In this document: one piece after another, positions 60,434 through 64,000 of the stretch
Layout of the letters: the number at the start of each line of letters is the position of its first letter
Numbering within the stretch: position 1 is the stretch's first letter
Position numbers and translations under genes: made by a program
The notes under the pieces: generated by a model
What the model was told of the DNA's origin: nothing
Database searches by the model: none
The model's input: the letters and a program-made list of their open reading frames with translations, nothing else
DNA from: Clostridium sp. E02
GTDB lineage: Bacteria; Bacillota; Clostridia; Lachnospirales; Lachnospiraceae
Length of the DNA: 64,000 nucleotides
Assembly (NCBI RefSeq): GCF_003833015.1
Contig: NZ_RJLQ01000002.1
Span: 1-64,000, forward strand
Direction: 5' to 3'

Positions 60434-61888
60434 ATGAATCTAAAAAAAGAATGGTTCGGCAATGTGAGGCAGGACGTACTGGCAGGTATGGTTGTTGCGA
60501 TTGCGCTGATACCAGAGGCAATCGGATTTTCTATTCTGGCAGGAGTGGATCCAATGGTAGGGCTATATGCCTCCTTTTGTATTGCAATCATAACTGCTTT
60601 TGCAGGCGGACGGCCAGGTTTGATTTCAGCGGCAACAGGAGCGATGGCACTTGTGCTGGCAGGTCTAGTAAGGGAATATGGGGTTCAATATATGTTAGCG
60701 GCTACCATATTAGCAGGTGTATTTCAGATTATAATGGGTGCTTTAAAAATTGGAAATTTATTGCGTTTTATTCCAAAACCGGTGATGACTGGTTTCGTAA
60801 ATGCATTAGGAATTTTGATTTTCAAAGCCCAATTAACGTATTTTTCAGGCCAAGGGGTCACGATGTACCTCTTGGTAGCCGTTGGGATTGGGATCATCTA
60901 TTTCTTCCCCAAATTAAATAAAACACTTCCAGCTCCCTTGGTGGCAATCATAGTATTAACGGTTGTTACCGTCGGAACAGGTATGGAAGTAACCCGAATT
61001 GGAGATATGGGCAATATCGTTGGAGTTTTGCCGAGTTTTTCACTTCCAGAAGTTGCGTTTGGCTTAGAGACACTAAAGATTATTGCTCCATTTTCCCTCT
61101 CACTGGCGATTGTTGGACTTGCAGAATCAATGTTAACATCTAGATTACTGGATGAATTAACCGATACAAAAAGTAATAAAAACCGGGAATGTATGGGGCA
61201 GGGATTGGCAAATATAGTAGCTGGATTTTTTGGAGGAATGGCTGGCTGTGCGATGATAGGGCAGTCGGTGATTAATTACAAATCCGGTGGACGTGGACGA
61301 TTGTCTACTTTGACAGCCGGCGTATTTTTGATGATTTTGATTGTTGTATTAAATAACTGGGTTGTTTTAATACCAGTTGCTGCATTAGTTGCGGTTATGA
61401 TTATTGTATCCATTGCAACGTTTGATTGGTCTTCCATAAAACGAATTGCGAAAGTACCAAAATCAGATACAGCGGTAATGCTTTCTGTAGTAGCCATTGT
61501 ATTTGTTACAGAGAATCTGGCTTATGGAGTCATAATTGGTATCTTGCTAAGCTCTGTGCTTTTTGTAAATAAAATTTCAAAGGTTAAAGTTGAAAAAACA
61601 GGATCAGAAAATAATATAAAATACCGTTGCTGGGGACAGTTGTTTTTTGCCTCCACCACCAATTTCTTAGAACAGTTTGATTTTGATATTTCAGATCAGA
61701 TGATAGAATTGGATTTGACCCATGTAAAGTTTTGGGATGAGTCAGCGGGGGATGCATTTGATAAATTAATTCGTAAATACAGCGAACGGCATGTCCGAGT
61801 TAAAATACAGGGTCTAAGTGAGGCCTGTGAGAATTTACTGGAAAGAACCTCTTTGCAGTATTCGATTTTGCCTGAATATGTAGATTAA
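60434..61888 (+). CDS. SulP-family anion transporter with STAS domain
   Basis: 484 residues. About twelve membrane helices (residues 15-385) begin with the SulP signature [35 protein letters not shown] and include [25 protein letters not shown]-terminal cytoplasmic STAS domain (about 400-484: [23 protein letters not shown]) regulates it. It transports sulfate, bicarbonate or a related anion; which one is not decided. AAGGAGAATTCA precedes the ATG. Confidence 0.93.
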   Translation: MNLKKEWFGNVRQDVLAGMVVAIALIPEAIGFSILAGVDPMVGLYASFCIAIITAFAGGRPGLISAATGAMALVLAGLVREYGVQYMLAATILAGVFQIIMGALKIGNLLRFIPKPVMTGFVNALGILIFKAQLTYFSGQGVTMYLLVAVGIGIIYFFPKLNKTLPAPLVAIIVLTVVTVGTGMEVTRIGDMGNIVGVLPSFSLPEVAFGLETLKIIAPFSLSLAIVGLAESMLTSRLLDELTDTKSNKNRECMGQGLANIVAGFFGGMAGCAMIGQSVINYKSGGRGRLSTLTAGVFLMILIVVLNNWVVLIPVAALVAVMIIVSIATFDWSSIKRIAKVPKSDTAVMLSVVAIVFVTENLAYGVIIGILLSSVLFVNKISKVKVEKTGSENNIKYRCWGQLFFASTTNFLEQFDFDISDQMIELDLTHVKFWDESAGDAFDKLIRKYSERHVRVKIQGLSEACENLLERTSLQYSILPEYVD

Positions 61889-61900
61889 GGAACGAAATAA

Positions 61901-61938
61901 AACATGCAGATAACCCAAGTTGGGACTGCATGTTTTTT
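61901..61938 (+). terminator. Terminator after the SulP gene
   Basis: AACATGCAG (61901-61909) pairs with CTGCATGTT (61926-61934), followed by TTTT. Confidence 0.9.
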
Positions 61939-62024
61939 GTTCCTAAGTGCTGCTTGTAAAAAATACGGAAACTATTTATAATAAACTGGAATAGAATAGA
62001 AAAAGCTATATTGGAGGTTAATCT

Positions 62025-63071
62025 ATGAAAATTGCGGTATTAGGAGGGGGACTCAGTTCAGAACGGGAAGTGTCAATCGCCTCCGCATATGAAATCCATG
62101 ATGCGTTGATTGACAAAGGACATAAAGTGGTCTTTCTAGACATTTATGGTGGATTTAATGAAGAGACTGATAAATTAGATGAGATATTCACCGATAAAAA
62201 AAGGGGTTCGTATGAAATTGCAAAGATGCCCCCTAAGGCGTCTGAACTGAAAAAAAACAGAGTTCCGTCCCCCGATGGGTTTTGGGGTGTAAATATCTTA
62301 ACTATTTGTAAATATGCGGATCTCGTTTTTCTCGCACTTCATGGTGCCGAAGGAGAAAATGGAAAAGTCCAGGCTGCATTTGATTTGTTTGGAATCAGAT
62401 ATACAGGGACAGGATATTTTGGTTCGGTATTGGCACTGGATAAGCACTGTTCGAAACAGATTATGGTTCAAAATCAAATCATAACACCAGATTGGGAGAT
62501 CCTATCGAAATCCAATGAGTATCAACTAAAAAGGTTGAAATTTCCAGTTGTGATCAAACCAGTTTCGGAAGGATCAAGCATTGGTGTGAGTATTGTGAAA
62601 AATCAGAAAGAACTGACAAGCGCGTTAACCGATGCAATACAATATGGAGATTGTCTCATTGCAGAAGAATATATAATAGGGAAAGAACTATCCGTGGGGA
62701 TACTCAATCATCAGGCGTTGCCGGTAATTGAAATACTGCCTAAAGTCGGTTTTTTTAACTATCATAATAAGTATCAAAGTGATGGAGCCGAAGAGATTTG
62801 TCCTGCAGAATTGCCTACGGATCTTACATTACAATTACAAAAAACAGCCCTAAAGGTACATGAGATACTGGGGTTGGGAACTTATTCAAGGATCGATTTT
62901 ATTTATGGGAAAGATAAGTTGATCCATTGCCTAGAAGCCAATACTCTTCCTGGGATGACATCACAAAGTCTGTTCCCAAAAGAAGCAAAAGCAAGGGGTA
63001 ATTCATTTGCTGATTTATGTGATGAGATAGTCAGATTAACATTATTAGATGAAAAATATTTAAACAATTAG
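62025..63071 (+). CDS. ddl: D-alanine--D-alanine ligase
   Basis: 348 residues, ATP-grasp. The start MKIAVLGGGLSSEREVSIASA binds the first D-Ala. FLALHGAEGENGKVQAAFDLFGIRYTGTGYFGS is the second conserved block and KPVSEGSSIGVSIV the glycine-rich ATP loop. EGSS is followed by the omega-loop Lys-Tyr in YHNKYQ, as in D-Ala-D-Ala rather than D-Ala-D-lactate ligases. C-terminal NTLPGMTSQSLFPKEAKARG coordinates magnesium. It makes the dipeptide for peptidoglycan. TGGAGG precedes the ATG; a YwbE-like gene follows after 24 bases. Confidence 0.93.
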   Translation: MKIAVLGGGLSSEREVSIASAYEIHDALIDKGHKVVFLDIYGGFNEETDKLDEIFTDKKRGSYEIAKMPPKASELKKNRVPSPDGFWGVNILTICKYADLVFLALHGAEGENGKVQAAFDLFGIRYTGTGYFGSVLALDKHCSKQIMVQNQIITPDWEILSKSNEYQLKRLKFPVVIKPVSEGSSIGVSIVKNQKELTSALTDAIQYGDCLIAEEYIIGKELSVGILNHQALPVIEILPKVGFFNYHNKYQSDGAEEICPAELPTDLTLQLQKTALKVHEILGLGTYSRIDFIYGKDKLIHCLEANTLPGMTSQSLFPKEAKARGNSFADLCDEIVRLTLLDEKYLNN

Positions 63072-63095
63072 AGGGAACAAGGATAGGAGCAAAAC

Positions 63096-63290
63096 ATGGA
63101 TGGAACCGTTAGAAAAGACATTAAAATAGGGGATCAGGTTATGGTGGTACAAAAACAAGATCAGAGAACTGGAAAATTAACTGAAGGGGTGGTACAAAGG
63201 ATATTAACCAACTCTGCGAACCACCCAAGAGGCATTAAAGTGATGTTAGAAGGAGGAATCGTAGGGAGAGTACAAAAAAGAATGGGTTAA
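63096..63290 (+). CDS. ywbE: YwbE-family small protein
   Basis: 64 residues, all beta. It matches YwbE (DUF2196) over its whole length: an R-x-I-x-x-G-x-x-V start (VRKDIKIGDQVMVVQKQDQRTG), GVVQRILTNSANHPRGIKVML and GGIVGRVQKR. The fold resembles a small KOW/SH3 barrel that may bind RNA; function is unproven. AGGATAGGAG precedes the ATG. Confidence 0.9.
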   Translation: MDGTVRKDIKIGDQVMVVQKQDQRTGKLTEGVVQRILTNSANHPRGIKVMLEGGIVGRVQKRMG

Positions 63291-63319
63291 GTAGATTTTT
63301 ATCCCGATGAATCAATAAA

Positions 63320-63372
63320 ATAACGTTTGGATTTGTCCCATAAATTGTGGCATATCCAAACGTTATTTTTTT
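63320..63372 (+). terminator. Terminator after ywbE
   Basis: ATAACGTTTGGAT pairs with ATCCAAACGTTAT, followed by seven T. Confidence 0.9.
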
Positions 63373-63400
63373 CTGGACAAGTTGAGACACAAATAAACTC

Positions 63401-63429
63401 TTGACAGATAGAATAAAAAGAATTACAAT
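63401..63429 (+). promoter_or_regulatory. Promoter of the terminal TetR gene
   Basis: TTGACA (63401-63406), 17 bases, TACAAT (63424-63429). Confidence 0.75.
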
Positions 63430-63435
63430 GAGTAA

Positions 63436-63450
63436 CAACTCAGTGAGTTG
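63436..63450. promoter_or_regulatory. Palindrome at the start point of the TetR gene
   Basis: CAACTCA-G-TGAGTTG lies at about +1 to +15, directly before the GGAGG site; a likely autorepression operator. Confidence 0.6.
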
Positions 63451-63461
63451 GAGGTCATTAA

Positions 63462-64000
63462 ATGAATCAGAACAAACGGCAGCTTCAAAAAGAATTCACA
63501 CGGAAACGTATTTTACAATCTGCGTATCAAGTATATTCCGACAAAGGGTTCGGTGCGACCACGAATATGATTGCAAAAGAAGCGCAGATTTCCCATGGAA
63601 CCATTTTTCTTCACTTTCCCACTGCAGTGGAATTACAAATATGCCTTTTGGAGCAATTTGGAATGGAGATCAATAAGCAGCTGCACCAATTATCAGAAAA
63701 GGACGATAGTCTTGAAGATCTTTTGTCTGCACACATAGATGTTCTGATCAAACATCAAAATTTTTATAAACGATTGATTGCTGAAAGCAGTTTTTTACCG
63801 GAACAGGCAAGATATGTATATATCTCAATACAGTCCTCTGTTTCCTTGCATCTCAGTCAGGCTTTTGAGAAAGGACAAAAGGAGGGGCACATAAAGAACC
63901 TATCCATGCATCTCATGTTTAATACCTGGCTGGGACTTTTGCATTATTATCTTTCTAACCAGGAGTTATTTGCTCCAGAAGGAGCAGTATTAAATCAATA
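63462..64000 (+). CDS. TetR/AcrR-family regulator, cut by the window end
   Basis: The first 179 codons are inside the window, open to the last base. ATG at 63462 follows TTGGAGG. The N-terminus is a TetR helix-turn-helix (FTRKRILQSAYQVYSDKGFG, then MIAKEAQISHGTIFLHFP), followed by a helical ligand domain. TSPs and GTG-type alternatives are not needed. The frame is not interrupted; the stop is beyond the window. Confidence 0.85.
   Translation, partial: MNQNKRQLQKEFTRKRILQSAYQVYSDKGFGATTNMIAKEAQISHGTIFLHFPTAVELQICLLEQFGMEINKQLHQLSEKDDSLEDLLSAHIDVLIKHQNFYKRLIAESSFLPEQARYVYISIQSSVSLHLSQAFEKGQKEGHIKNLSMHLMFNTWLGLLHYYLSNQELFAPEGAVLNQ

Noticed and set aside
1-64000. CRISPR arrays, tRNA or rRNA genes
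   Set aside because: No regularly spaced short repeats, CCA-ended cloverleaf sequences or rRNA-like stretches were seen on reading both strands. Short arrays or unusual tRNAs could still be missed without a tool.

Overview
The window is AT-rich DNA from a low-GC Firmicute, most likely an anaerobic, plant-polysaccharide-using clostridium of the Lachnospiraceae type. Support for this comes from strong AGGAGG-type ribosome binding sites, TTG/GTG starts, sigma-A promoters with 17-bp spacers, a glycyl-radical enzyme, pectin and arabinan depolymerases, a GPH sugar symporter and an ACR3-type arsenic operon. No rRNA, tRNA or CRISPR array was seen. The assignment is inference; no search was run.

Layout. 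0-2 kb: a multiply broken NB-ARC/TPR ATPase gene. 2.2-4.2 kb: an XRE regulator with two small membrane proteins, an IS256 transposase stub and a GNAT gene. 4.3-7.1 kb: a MocR regulator divergent from an internally deleted GNAT and an EamA exporter. 7.1-8.9 kb: class I aldolase plus cofactor-dependent phosphoglycerate mutase, behind the same promoter/operator design as the iron-uptake operon 10 kb away. 9-12 kb: HAD phosphatase, orphan PTS IIC and divergent AraC regulator. 12.3-16.9 kb: glycyl-radical enzyme, its activase and a glycosyltransferase-like protein. 17.1-21.5 kb: methyltransferase, MarR and a FecBCD-type metal-chelate ABC transporter. 21.6-25.3 kb: a TetR-GNAT-hydrolase fusion and a BCCT transporter. 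25.5-30.0 kb: three clusters of gene debris around two intact units, a secreted phospholipase A2 with two thioredoxin-like partners and a SUMF1-fold protein.

30-45 kb is mainly carbohydrate use: GH43 arabinanase, ROK repressor, SDR dehydrogenase, a frameshifted FGGY kinase, GPH symporter, PL11 rhamnogalacturonan lyase and a DUF5060/DUF4038-type glycosidase. It is interrupted by an arsenic operon (ArsR, ArsP-like permease, redox protein, ACR3, ArsC) and an Old Yellow Enzyme gene.

45-59 kb is the most unusual part. A TetR/HXXEE pair precedes a one-direction cluster that looks like the injectable end of a contractile system without sheath, tube or ATPase: a DUF4280 PAAR-like tip, two VgrG/gpD-like spikes, a DUF1629-like protein, a DcrB/DUF1795-like candidate chaperone, a pentapeptide-repeat protein, a 671-residue effector with an EndoU-like C-terminus, and its probable immunity gene. 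Beyond it lie an IS110 transposase and a displaced second toxin tip with its own immunity gene. Two long imperfect direct repeats (about 0.8-0.9 kb) flank these. Each repeat carries conserved hairpins and a terminator, so they may encode an undescribed structured RNA and/or an IS110 bridge-RNA region.

59-64 kb: AraC/GyrI regulator, SulP transporter, D-Ala-D-Ala ligase, YwbE-like protein, and the start of a TetR gene cut by the window end.
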